5,596 bases of DNA. Origin: CAYGLV01 sp964351025. GTDB lineage: Bacteria > Actinomycetota > Thermoleophilia > Gaiellales > Gaiellaceae. The translations under genes were made by a program, and so were the position numbers. Location of the stretch: assembly GCA_964351025.1 (NCBI GenBank), contig CAYGLV010000091.1:1-5596 (forward strand), in the 5' to 3' direction. The notes below the pieces were generated by a model. It was not told where the DNA came from, ran no database searches, and was given only the letters and a program-made list of their open reading frames with translations. Within the stretch, counting starts at the first letter, position 1, and each line of letters begins with the position of its first letter. Positions 1 to 5,350 of the stretch are shown here, piece by piece.

Positions 1-17
1 TGCCCCCGCTACTCGAC

Positions 18-41
18 AAAGGCCCCGGCGACGGGGCCTTT
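18..41. terminator. Bidirectional intrinsic-type terminator hairpin
   Basis: A perfect 10-bp inverted repeat (AAAGGCCCCG / CGGGGCCTTT) closes a 4-nt loop. On the plus strand the loop is GCGA, which fits the GNRA tetraloop class. The A-tract and T-tract flanks are symmetrical, so RNA from either strand would end its stem in UUU. The T-run is only three long, as is common in GC-rich genomes. It lies 63 bp past the stop codon of the minus-strand antiporter gene and probably ends that transcript. It may also end an unseen plus-strand gene to the left. The remaining bases from 1 to 104 hold no CDS I can support. Confidence 0.8.
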
Positions 42-104
42 GGTCACTCTACGGGCCAGAGGGCGACCGTTCGTCCGTGGCACGAAGAGCGGCGCGCGAG
101 CGGC

Positions 105-1322
105 CTAGCCTTGTCGCTGCCGCGCCGGCTGCCGGCTACGGCGTGTGGCGCGGATGGCGCGATCGGAGAAGGGAGCAAGCGTCGCGCCCTGGATGAGCAC
201 GGAGGCTGCCGTCGCGCTGAGCACGATGGCTGCGACGCGATCGGCGTCGTCGAAGGCCTCGAGCGCAGGAAACCCGGCCAGCAGGAGGGGAACCGCCCCC
301 TTGAGACCACCCCAGGAGACGATCGAGCGCTCACCCGGGTTCAGCGGGGCCTTGAACAGCGCGGCCGTGACAACCAGCGGACGGACGAGAAGGACCGTCA
401 CGAGCGTGAGCAGGAGGCCGTAGACGAGCTCCTCGGCACCGACGAGTGGCGCGAAGAGCGCGCCGAGCACACCGAACAGGAGCGGCTCGGCGGCGGCCGA
501 GAGCGCCTCCGGGAGCGGCAGCTGATCGGGACTCTGCAGCTTCTGCCACTGGTCGCTGATGAGCAGCGCGGCGAGGTAGACGGCGAGGAAGCCACTGCCG
601 TGCAGCGCGGCGGTCGTCGCTCCGACGACGATCGCGCCGAGCATGAAGGCGACGGAGCGGAACTCGTGGTCGAGGAAGCGAAGGTTCGTCAGTCCGATGC
701 GCAGCCCGAGCCCACCGAGGACGCCTCCCGCGAGGCCGATCCCGAGCTCCAGCCCCAGCTTGCCGGCCGATTCGGCAAAGGACGCGCCGTGCGCGCCGAG
801 CGCGGCGATCGCGACGACCATCATCGAGATCGCCACCGGGTCGTTGAAGCCGGACTCTCCCTCGAGGATCGTCCGAGCGCGCCGTGCTTCGGATCGCCCG
901 CGCATGACCGAGTACACGGCGGCCGGATCGGTCGGGGCAAGCGCGACGCCGACGAGCAGAGCGACGTCCCAGTCGAGACCGATCAGGCGCCCCGTCCCGG
1001 CCAGCGCGGCCGCCGTCAGGGCCGTTCCGGGCAGGCCGAGCAGCAGGATCGGTCGCGCCTGCGAGCGCCAGGCCGTGAACCCGGTCGCGAGACCGCCCTG
1101 GAAGAGAATGATGTAGAGGGCGATCACCCCGACCTGCTCGATGCCGTCGATCGAGACGTTGAACGGGTGCACGCCGATGCGGCCGGCGATCACGCCCACG
1201 AACAGGAAGGCCGCAGGTCCGGGGACCCGGATGCGCGCGGCCAGCGGAGCCGCCGCCAGAGCTACCAGGAGCAGGGCGGTCGATTCCGCGAGCGCGGGAA
1301 AGAAGTCAGCGAGGGCGTGCAT
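105..1322 (-). CDS. CPA1-family (NhaP/NhaP2-like) Na+ or K+/H+ antiporter
   Basis: This 405-aa polytopic inner-membrane protein should exchange Na+ or K+ for protons, serving pH and cation homeostasis. Hydrophobic helices run from about residue 12 to 385. The diagnostic motifs are LAPTDPAAVYSV (129-139) with T131-D132-P133, in the unwound helix region, and EGESGFNDPVA (154-164), the CPA1 N160-D161 ion-binding pair. Near the C-terminus, SWGGLKGAVPLLLAG (336-350) matches the NhaP2 'GLRGAVP' segment with Lys341 where Arg is more usual. The protein ends about 20 residues after the last helix in a basic tail, with no TrkA-C/RCK or CorC-like cytoplasmic domain, so it is shorter than E. coli NhaP2 (about 578 aa). 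The ATG at 1320-1322 gives a sensible N-terminus leading into the first helix. No clear Shine-Dalgarno precedes it. The gene is divergent from the hydrolase remnant. Ion specificity cannot be read from sequence; family assignment is confident. Confidence 0.9.
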   Translation of the reverse strand: MHALADFFPALAESTALLLVALAAAPLAARIRVPGPAAFLFVGVIAGRIGVHPFNVSIDGIEQVGVIALYIILFQGGLATGFTAWRSQARPILLLGLPGTALTAAALAGTGRLIGLDWDVALLVGVALAPTDPAAVYSVMRGRSEARRARTILEGESGFNDPVAISMMVVAIAALGAHGASFAESAGKLGLELGIGLAGGVLGGLGLRIGLTNLRFLDHEFRSVAFMLGAIVVGATTAALHGSGFLAVYLAALLISDQWQKLQSPDQLPLPEALSAAAEPLLFGVLGALFAPLVGAEELVYGLLLTLVTVLLVRPLVVTAALFKAPLNPGERSIVSWGGLKGAVPLLLAGFPALEAFDDADRVAAIVLSATAASVLIQGATLAPFSDRAIRATRRSRQPARQRQG

Positions 1323-1387
1323 GAGTAATTGCCGACCAGTCTTCCCGGCGCACCGGGGGCCACGCTACCACGAGACACCGTCGGCGC

Positions 1388-1801
1388 GAGGCAGTGGCCG
1401 AGACGACCGCGCTTCGAGCCGTCGTCTCCGAAGGTGCCGGCATCCGTTCGGTGCGCGAGCCGCTGGACATGCCAGACGCCGGCAAGTGGATCCAGCTGCC
1501 CTTCCAGGCGACCCTGACCGCGGCAACCGCGCTCTTCTCGAACCGTCTACCGCCGCCCAACCTGTCGAGTGTCGTCGCGCGGATCAGGCCCCGGCCCGTG
1601 CTTCTGATCGCGCGACCGCAGGGCGACGGCGAGGAGCTGAACACGGTCTACGCGACCGCCGGTGGTGCAACGGCGACGCTCTGGCAGATCCCGGAAAGCG
1701 GTCACACGGGCGGGCTCGCCGCGCGTCCGAGGCAGTACGAGGAGCGCGTGATCACCTTCTTCGATCGTGCCCTGCTCGAGTCCGCGCGGGAGCCCGGTTA
1801 G
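1388..1801 (+). pseudogene. 5'-truncated alpha/beta hydrolase remnant (C-terminal half)
   Basis: The frame from about 1388, with a possible GTG start at 1394 (135 aa), reads as the second half of an alpha/beta hydrolase. From the GTG, ETTALRAVVSEGAGIRSVRE (3-22) resembles the strand and helix just after the nucleophile elbow of actinobacterial family members. RPRPVLLIARPQGDGEELN (65-83) is the strand carrying the likely acid residue (D78 or E80). IPESGHTGGLAARPRQYEERV (99-119) carries the catalytic His104, and a terminal helix ends at FFDRALLES. The N-terminal half, including the GxSxG serine and oxyanion region, is absent. The in-frame sequence from 1325 to 1387 is Arg/Thr-rich and unlike a hydrolase. 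Intact relatives are about 250-320 aa. With no nucleophile and no convincing ribosome binding site, an active enzyme is unlikely. The reading frame is still intact, so the truncation may be recent, or the fragment may still be translated. Family call is from recalled motifs. Confidence 0.72.
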
Positions 1802-1814
1802 GTCGAAAGACGTC

Positions 1815-1843
1815 TTGAACGGCGCTGCGTGCTGGCGTAGGGT
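1815..1843 (+). promoter_or_regulatory. Putative promoter for the MMPL gene (leaderless type)
   Basis: TTGAAC (1815-1820) and TAGGGT (1838-1843) are separated by exactly 17 bp, fitting a housekeeping-sigma -35/-10 pair with a TANNNT -10 typical of Actinobacteria. The GTG start at 1851 is 7 nt past the -10, so transcription would begin at or next to the start codon. AGGG (1839-1842), 8 nt before the GTG, could instead act as a Shine-Dalgarno; the two readings overlap and sequence alone does not decide between them. Confidence 0.5.
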
Positions 1844-1850
1844 CTCCGCC

Positions 1851-4028
1851 GTGACCGAGAGGCTCGCTCGCGCGTGTGCGCGCCGCCCGCTACGGACGCT
1901 CTCGCTCTGGGCGCTCGCCATCGTGGTCGCGGTGGTCGCCGCGGCAGCGCTCCTGCCGGGCCGGCTGACGACCGACGCCCGTGTCACGAGCAACGCCGAG
2001 TCGGTGCGGGCCAACGCCCTGCTCGACGAGCGGCTGCCGCAGCACGAGCTCACGACAGAGCTCGTGATCGTGCGCTCCGACCGCTACACGGTGGACGACG
2101 CCGCGTTCCGCGCGGAGGTCGAGCGGCTCTACGCGACAGGTGAGAGGACCGGTGCGATCGAGCACGCGGTCGGCTACCACCGCGACGGCGTCGAGACACT
2201 CGTCTCGCCCGACCGGCACGCCACGTTGATCGCGATCCGGCTCGCCTACCCGGAGACAAAGAGTCTCGAGCACGTCACCGCGGCGCTGGGAGAGTTGACC
2301 GGCCAGGGGGAGTTCGAGGTCGGCATGACCGGCGTGCACATTCTCGAGCACGACTTCAGCGAGGTCTCCCAGCACGATCTCGAGGCGGGCGAGCTGCGCT
2401 ACGGCCTGCCGGCGGCGCTCGTCATCCTCGTGCTCGTCTTCGGCGCTCTCGTCGCGGCCTCGCTGCCGCTCCTGCTCGCCTTCGTCTCGATCGTCGTCGG
2501 GCTCGGGCTGACGGCTCTCGTGGCCTCCGGCTTCGAGCTGTCGATCTTCGTCGTGAACATGCTCACGGGGATGGGGCTCGCGCTCGGGATCGACTACGCG
2601 CTCTTCGTCGTCTCGCGCTTCCGGGAGGAGCGGGTCGCCGGCCGCGACAAGCTCGATGCGATCGCCGCCGCCGGCGCGACCGCGAGCCGGGCGGTGCTCT
2701 TCTCGGGCTCCGCCTTCGTGCTCGCGATGGCCGGCCTGCTGATGGTCCAGACGACGATCATGCGCAGCCTGGCCATCGGAGCGCTGCTCGTCGCGGTCGT
2801 CTCCGTCGTCGCCGCCTTGACGCTCCTGCCGGCCGTGCTGAGCCTGCTCGGCGACCGCGTCGGCGCGTTGCGGGTGCCGCTCGTCGGGCGCGGAACGGCC
2901 CAGGAAAGCCGTTTCTGGACGGCGATCGTGAGCCGTGTCGTCCGCCGTCCCGCCGTCAGCCTGCTCGCTGCAGTCGCTGTGCTCCTGGCCGCGGCCTCAC
3001 CGGTGCTGGGGATGAAGATCGGCGCCGCCGGAATCAGCACGCTGCCCGATCGGCTGCTCTCCAAGCAGGGCTACAAGATGCTCGAGCGCTCCTTCCCGAG
3101 CGCGGGCGCCCAGCCGGCCTGGATTGTCGTCGACGGCGACGCGTCCTCGGCAGCCGTCCAGGGGGCGATCGCGCGCCTGCAGGAGGCGCTCGCCCGCGAC
3201 GGGCGCTTCGGCGCGCCTGACCTGCAGACGGCGCCGGGCGGTGACCTCGTCCTGCTCAGCGTTCCCGTCTCCGCGGACGCGCTCTCCGAGCGCGCGATCT
3301 CGGCTGTCGAACGCCTGCGGGGCGAGCTGATCCCGGCGGCCTTCGCCGGGTCAGGCGCCCACGCTCTCGTTGCCGGCGCGACCGCAGAGAACATGGACTA
3401 CTTCGCGGTGATGGACTTCTGGCTGCCGATCGTCATCGTCTTCGTGCTCGGGCTGAGCCTGCTCCTGCTCACCGTCGCCTTCCGCTCGGTGGTCATCGCC
3501 GCGACCGCGATCGTCCTCAACCTCCTGTCGGTCGGCGCCGCCTACGGGCTCATGGTCGCCGTCTTCCAGGAGGGGATCGGGGCGCGCCTGCTGGGATTCC
3601 GGCAGATGGACATCGTCGAGGCCTGGGTGCCGCTCTTCCTCTTCGCCGTCCTCTTCGGGCTCTCGATGGACTACCAGGTGTTCCTGCTCAGTCGCATCCG
3701 CGAGCGCTACTCGCGCACGCGCGACACGACCGACGCGGTCACGTTCGGCATCGCCTCGACGGGGAGGATCATCACGGGTGCCGCGCTGATCATCGTCGCC
3801 GTTTTCCTCGGCTTCGCCGCCGGCGAGCTTGTGATGTTCCAGCAGATGGGCTTCGGGATCGCGATCGCGCTGCTCGTGGACGCGACGATCGTGCGCTCCG
3901 TGCTCGTGCCGGCGGCGATGCAGCTGCTCGGCGAGCGCAACTGGTACCTGCCGGCCTGGCTCGAGTGGCTGCCGCACGTCGAGGTCGAAGGGCATGCGGT
4001 GGAAGCGCCCGCCTCCGAGCCGCAGTAG
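1851..4028 (+). CDS. MMPL-family (RND superfamily) exporter
   Basis: This 725-aa inner-membrane transporter has the duplicated MMPL/RND layout. TM1 (about 17-36) is followed by a first extracytoplasmic porter domain (about 38-182), TM2-TM6 (about 184-335), TM7 (about 368-387), a second porter domain (about 390-517), and TM8-TM12 (about 524-693). The proton-relay Asp-Tyr pairs seen in MmpL proteins are both present: D248-Y249 in GLALGIDYALFVVSRFREE (242-260) and D607-Y608 in FGLSMDYQVFLLSRIRERY (602-620). Both repeats are thus intact, and the pump should be proton-driven. Family members export lipids, hopanoids or small hydrophobic compounds; the substrate here is unknown. The GTG at 1851 is chosen because it gives the usual short basic N-terminus (RLARACARRPLRTL) before TM1. 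The same frame is open back to 1767, but that would overlap the hydrolase remnant and add an unrelated leader. The ABM gene follows 39 bp downstream on the same strand. There is no long cytoplasmic C-terminal domain like that of MmpL3. Confidence 0.93.
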   Translation: MTERLARACARRPLRTLSLWALAIVVAVVAAAALLPGRLTTDARVTSNAESVRANALLDERLPQHELTTELVIVRSDRYTVDDAAFRAEVERLYATGERTGAIEHAVGYHRDGVETLVSPDRHATLIAIRLAYPETKSLEHVTAALGELTGQGEFEVGMTGVHILEHDFSEVSQHDLEAGELRYGLPAALVILVLVFGALVAASLPLLLAFVSIVVGLGLTALVASGFELSIFVVNMLTGMGLALGIDYALFVVSRFREERVAGRDKLDAIAAAGATASRAVLFSGSAFVLAMAGLLMVQTTIMRSLAIGALLVAVVSVVAALTLLPAVLSLLGDRVGALRVPLVGRGTAQESRFWTAIVSRVVRRPAVSLLAAVAVLLAAASPVLGMKIGAAGISTLPDRLLSKQGYKMLERSFPSAGAQPAWIVVDGDASSAAVQGAIARLQEALARDGRFGAPDLQTAPGGDLVLLSVPVSADALSERAISAVERLRGELIPAAFAGSGAHALVAGATAENMDYFAVMDFWLPIVIVFVLGLSLLLLTVAFRSVVIAATAIVLNLLSVGAAYGLMVAVFQEGIGARLLGFRQMDIVEAWVPLFLFAVLFGLSMDYQVFLLSRIRERYSRTRDTTDAVTFGIASTGRIITGAALIIVAVFLGFAAGELVMFQQMGFGIAIALLVDATIVRSVLVPAAMQLLGERNWYLPAWLEWLPHVEVEGHAVEAPASEPQ

Positions 4029-4032
4029 CGGC

Positions 4033-4061
4033 TTGCGCCGCGGTCCCCGATCGGCCAAGGT
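4033..4061 (+). promoter_or_regulatory. Weak promoter-like pair and RBS ahead of the ABM gene
   Basis: TTGCGC (4033-4038) and CAAGGT (4056-4061) are 17 bp apart, with the -10-like element 6 nt from the GTG at 4068. This is the same spacing as at the MMPL gene, but with poorer hexamers. AAGGTGG (4057-4063) also provides a purine-rich ribosome binding site about 4 nt from the start. The RBS reading favours co-transcription with the MMPL gene; the promoter reading favours an independent start. A 5-bp hairpin (4028-4041, no T-tract) also lies in this gap and is too weak to be called a terminator. Confidence 0.25.
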
Positions 4062-4067
4062 GGAGCC

Positions 4068-4373
4068 GTGATCATCAGAACGGTGCGGGAGCGGGTGCGC
4101 GAGGGCCACGAGGTCGAGTACGAGACGCTGCTCCGCGAGGCGGCCGCGAGCCTGCTCGCCGGCAGCCCCGGGCTCATGTTCTTCTACCTCTGCCGGCCCA
4201 CGGGGGGAAACCCCGGGGAGTTCGGGGTCGTCTCGATCTGGCGCGACGTCGAATCGCTCCAGGCATTCGCCGGCAAGCGCTGGCGTGAGTCTGTGCTCAC
4301 ACCGGAGCTTGCCGCGCTCGTCGCCGAGTCGCGTGTCGAGCACCTCGAGGTGCTCGAGCGGCCCAAGACGTAG
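4068..4373 (+). CDS. ABM-domain (antibiotic biosynthesis monooxygenase fold) small protein
   Basis: This 101-aa protein has the pattern of the dimeric alpha+beta-barrel ABM fold. A first strand MIIRTVRERVREGHEVEYE leads into a helix (15-31). SPGLMFFYLCRP (33-44) fits the 'G..g..l..' second strand. EFGVVSIWRDVESLQAF (51-67) is the conserved strand plus 'W.d.eal..F' turn, followed by W72 in the helix and a last strand VEHLEVLE (90-97). Such proteins act as small cofactorless oxygenases, haem-degrading enzymes or ligand-binding proteins; no residue here fixes which. It begins at GTG 4068, 39 bp after the MMPL stop, with a purine-rich AAGGTGG upstream. It is convergent with yqgE, only 15 bp separating the two stops, and no terminator hairpin is visible between them. 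The fold call is fairly secure; the biochemical role is unknown. Confidence 0.78.
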   Translation: MIIRTVRERVREGHEVEYETLLREAAASLLAGSPGLMFFYLCRPTGGNPGEFGVVSIWRDVESLQAFAGKRWRESVLTPELAALVAESRVEHLEVLERPKT

Positions 4374-4388
4374 GGGGAGCTGCGCCGC

Positions 4389-4928
4389 CTAGTTGAGCGA
4401 CGGATCCGGCGGCATCCCCGCGAGGATCGCGTAGTGGCCGCCCTTGCGGCGCAGGATGTCGCTCCACAGCTCGGCCGTCGGCGCGAAGACGTCGTCCGGC
4501 AGAGCAGGCTCCACGATCCACGACGACTCGTCCAGCTCCGCCTCCAGCTGACCCGCCGTCCAGCCTGCATACCCGGCGAACACGCGTGCACGCCGAGTGT
4601 CGCCGTGCAGCTCGTGGTCGGTCTCGGCCGGGAGGAAGCCGACGTCCCCGACGACGATCAGCGGAGCTGCCGCGGGGTCGTCGAACTCCGCCAGAACGAC
4701 GACCGCGGAGGGCTGCACCGGCCCGCCGACGTGGACAACGTCGCCTTCCTCCACGAGCTCGGAGAGGGGCGGGACGGCCTCGGCGACCTCGGTCTCGGAC
4801 GGGCGGTTGAGAACGACGCCGAGCGCTCCGTCCTCGCCGTGCTCGGCTATCAGGACGACGGTGCGCCGGAAGTTCGGGTCGAGCAACGACGGCGAGGCGA
4901 CGAGCAGATGACCATGGAGCGACTCCAT
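4389..4928 (-). CDS. yqgE: YqgE/AlgH family protein (DUF179)
   Basis: This 179-aa soluble protein spans the whole DUF179 family. The N-terminal signature GHLLVASPSLLDPNFRRTVV (6-25) runs on into LIAEHGEDGALGVVLNRPSE (26-45). It is followed by VHVGGPVQ (65-72), GFLPAETDHELHG (97-109), RVFAGYAGWTAGQLEAEL (115-132) with W137, ELWSDIL (153-159), and a family-typical end PPDPSLN. The length is normal (about 180-190 aa). The molecular function is not established; in proteobacteria the gene sits beside yqgF/ruvX, which is not seen here. The ATG at 4926-4928 is chosen because the family motif starts a few residues later. AAGG (complement of 4931-4934) lies only 2 nt before it, a tight ribosome binding site. 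The gene is divergent from arsR across a 56-bp gap that contains the probable ArsR operator. Confidence 0.92.
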   Translation of the reverse strand: MESLHGHLLVASPSLLDPNFRRTVVLIAEHGEDGALGVVLNRPSETEVAEAVPPLSELVEEGDVVHVGGPVQPSAVVVLAEFDDPAAAPLIVVGDVGFLPAETDHELHGDTRRARVFAGYAGWTAGQLEAELDESSWIVEPALPDDVFAPTAELWSDILRRKGGHYAILAGMPPDPSLN

Positions 4929-4951
4929 CGCCTTGAATCATGCCCGTTCCG

Positions 4952-4957
4952 AGAATA
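4952..4957 (-). promoter_or_regulatory. Candidate -10 element for yqgE
   Basis: On the minus strand this reads TATTCT, a 4/6 match to TATAAT and a TANNNT element. It is 23 nt from the yqgE ATG, giving a short leader of about 16 nt that would include the AAGG ribosome binding site. No good -35 is seen at 16-18 bp upstream. It overlaps the left arm of the inverted repeat at 4956-4973. Confidence 0.3.
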
Positions 4958-4973
4958 TCGATCCCGTTCGATA
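4956..4973. promoter_or_regulatory. Probable ArsR operator: 18-bp inverted repeat
   Basis: TATCGA-TCCCGT-TCGATA is a perfect 6-bp inverted repeat around a 6-bp centre, so half-site centres are 12 bp apart. This is the kind of dyad a winged-helix ArsR dimer binds. It sits 11 bp ahead of the arsR ATG at 4985, overlaps the candidate arsR -10, and touches the candidate -10 of the divergent yqgE promoter. A bound dimer would therefore block RNA polymerase at arsR and possibly at yqgE. Binding by this ArsR is inferred from position and symmetry. Confidence 0.65.
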
Positions 4974-4977
4974 CAGT
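4972..4977 (+). promoter_or_regulatory. Candidate -10 element for arsR (leaderless start)
   Basis: TACAGT is a TANNNT hexamer placed 7 nt before the ATG at 4985, the same distance as TAGGGT has from the MMPL GTG. No usable Shine-Dalgarno (only CCGGG) precedes this ATG, so a leaderless transcript is the simpler reading. The -35 is poor: TTCCGA (4947-4952) would need a 19-bp spacer. The element overlaps the right arm of the operator. Confidence 0.42.
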
Positions 4978-4984
4978 ATCCGGG

Positions 4985-5341
4985 ATGCGAAACGTGCTCA
5001 GCATGATCGAGAGCTGCTGCGTCCCGGTTGCCTCGCAGCTCTCCGAGGACGAGGCCCTGGAGCTCGAGCGGCTGCTGCGGGCACTCGCCGACCGGCATCG
5101 CGTGAAGATCGTCTCCATGCTCGCGCAGGCGGGGCCGGGCGCGATCTGCGTCTGCGATTTCGTGCCGTCGCTCGGGCTCGCGCAGCCGACCGTCTCGTAT
5201 CACCTGAAGCAGCTCGTCGACGCGGGCCTGCTCGCGCGGGAGCGGCGCGGGACGTTCGCGTACTACAGCCTGGTCCCGGGCGCGCTCGCGCGCGTGCGCG
5301 AGCTCTTCGCCGAGCCCACCGGGCTCGCGGCGGCAGGCTAG
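4985..5341 (+). CDS. arsR: ArsR/SmtB-family repressor, As(III)/thiol-sensor type
   Basis: This 118-aa winged helix-turn-helix repressor should bind DNA as a dimer and release it when an inducer binds cysteines. LERLLRALADRHRVKIVSML (27-46) is the canonical ArsR entry helix. ICVCDF (54-59) carries the C55-x-C57 pair of the E. coli ArsR-type arsenite site. LGLAQPTVSYHLKQLVDAGL (63-82) is the recognition helix-turn-helix, and RERRGTFAYYSLVPGAL (85-101) is the wing. An N-terminal C11-C12 pair (ESCCVPV) is a feature I recall from actinobacterial arsenic-operon ArsRs and could supply the third thiolate. ATG 4985 is preferred because the upstream in-frame ATG at 4940 would translate through the operator and add 15 non-homologous residues; ATG 5003 is another option. 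The gene is likely autoregulated through the dyad at 4956-4973. No arsenic permease or reductase gene is visible; the next gene is a CurA-like reductase 9 bp downstream. Confidence 0.88.
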   Translation: MRNVLSMIESCCVPVASQLSEDEALELERLLRALADRHRVKIVSMLAQAGPGAICVCDFVPSLGLAQPTVSYHLKQLVDAGLLARERRGTFAYYSLVPGALARVRELFAEPTGLAAAG

Positions 5342-5344
5342 GAT
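5339..5344 (+). promoter_or_regulatory. TAGGAT: RBS or -10 element ahead of the reductase
   Basis: TAGGAT contains the arsR stop codon (TAG, 5339-5341) and lies 6 nt before the ATG at 5351. AGGA (5340-5343) is a well-spaced Shine-Dalgarno (7 nt), supporting translation from an arsR-led transcript. The same hexamer also fits TANNNT at leaderless spacing, but no -35 is visible at 17 bp (the region reads CCACCG). I favour the RBS reading. Confidence 0.4.
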
Positions 5345-5350
5345 CGCCGT

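Noticed and set aside
111..1328. A 405-codon plus-strand open frame lying almost exactly opposite the antiporter gene.
   Set aside because: Its product is a charged, Arg/Glu/Asp-rich chain without domain character, as expected from the antisense of a hydrophobic GC-rich gene. The minus-strand frame has clear CPA1 motifs.
1362..1367. TAGCGT on the minus strand, a possible -10 for the antiporter gene.
   Set aside because: It fits TANNNT but no -35 is visible at 16-18 bp and it sits over 50 nt from the start codon; too weak to annotate.
1767..1850. An in-frame ATG at 1767 that would extend the MMPL protein by 28 residues.
   Set aside because: The extension overlaps the hydrolase remnant, has no membrane or family character, and would be translated through the promoter-like pair. 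GTG 1851 gives the usual short basic N-terminus.
4204..4214. GGGG-AAA-CCCC mini-hairpin within the ABM gene.
   Set aside because: A 4-bp stem inside a coding sequence (Gly-Gly-Asn-Pro) with no termination context.
3351..4343. A 330-codon minus-strand open frame across the end of the MMPL gene and the ABM gene.
   Set aside because: It is a low-complexity, His/Arg/Asp/Glu-rich antisense product spanning two well-supported genes; a by-product of GC-biased codons.
4940..4984. An in-frame ATG at 4940 that would lengthen ArsR to 133 aa.
   Set aside because: The added 15 residues are encoded by the inverted repeat and promoter, and do not resemble ArsR N-termini; ATG 4985 has a -10 hexamer at leaderless distance.
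5284..5303. A perfect 8-bp inverted repeat (GCTCGCGC / GCGCGAGC) with a 4-nt loop near the end of arsR.
   Set aside because: It lies in the coding sequence in a CG-alternating run produced by Ala/Arg/Val/Glu codons and lacks a T-tract. It could slow RNA polymerase or ribosomes, but nothing distinguishes it from chance.
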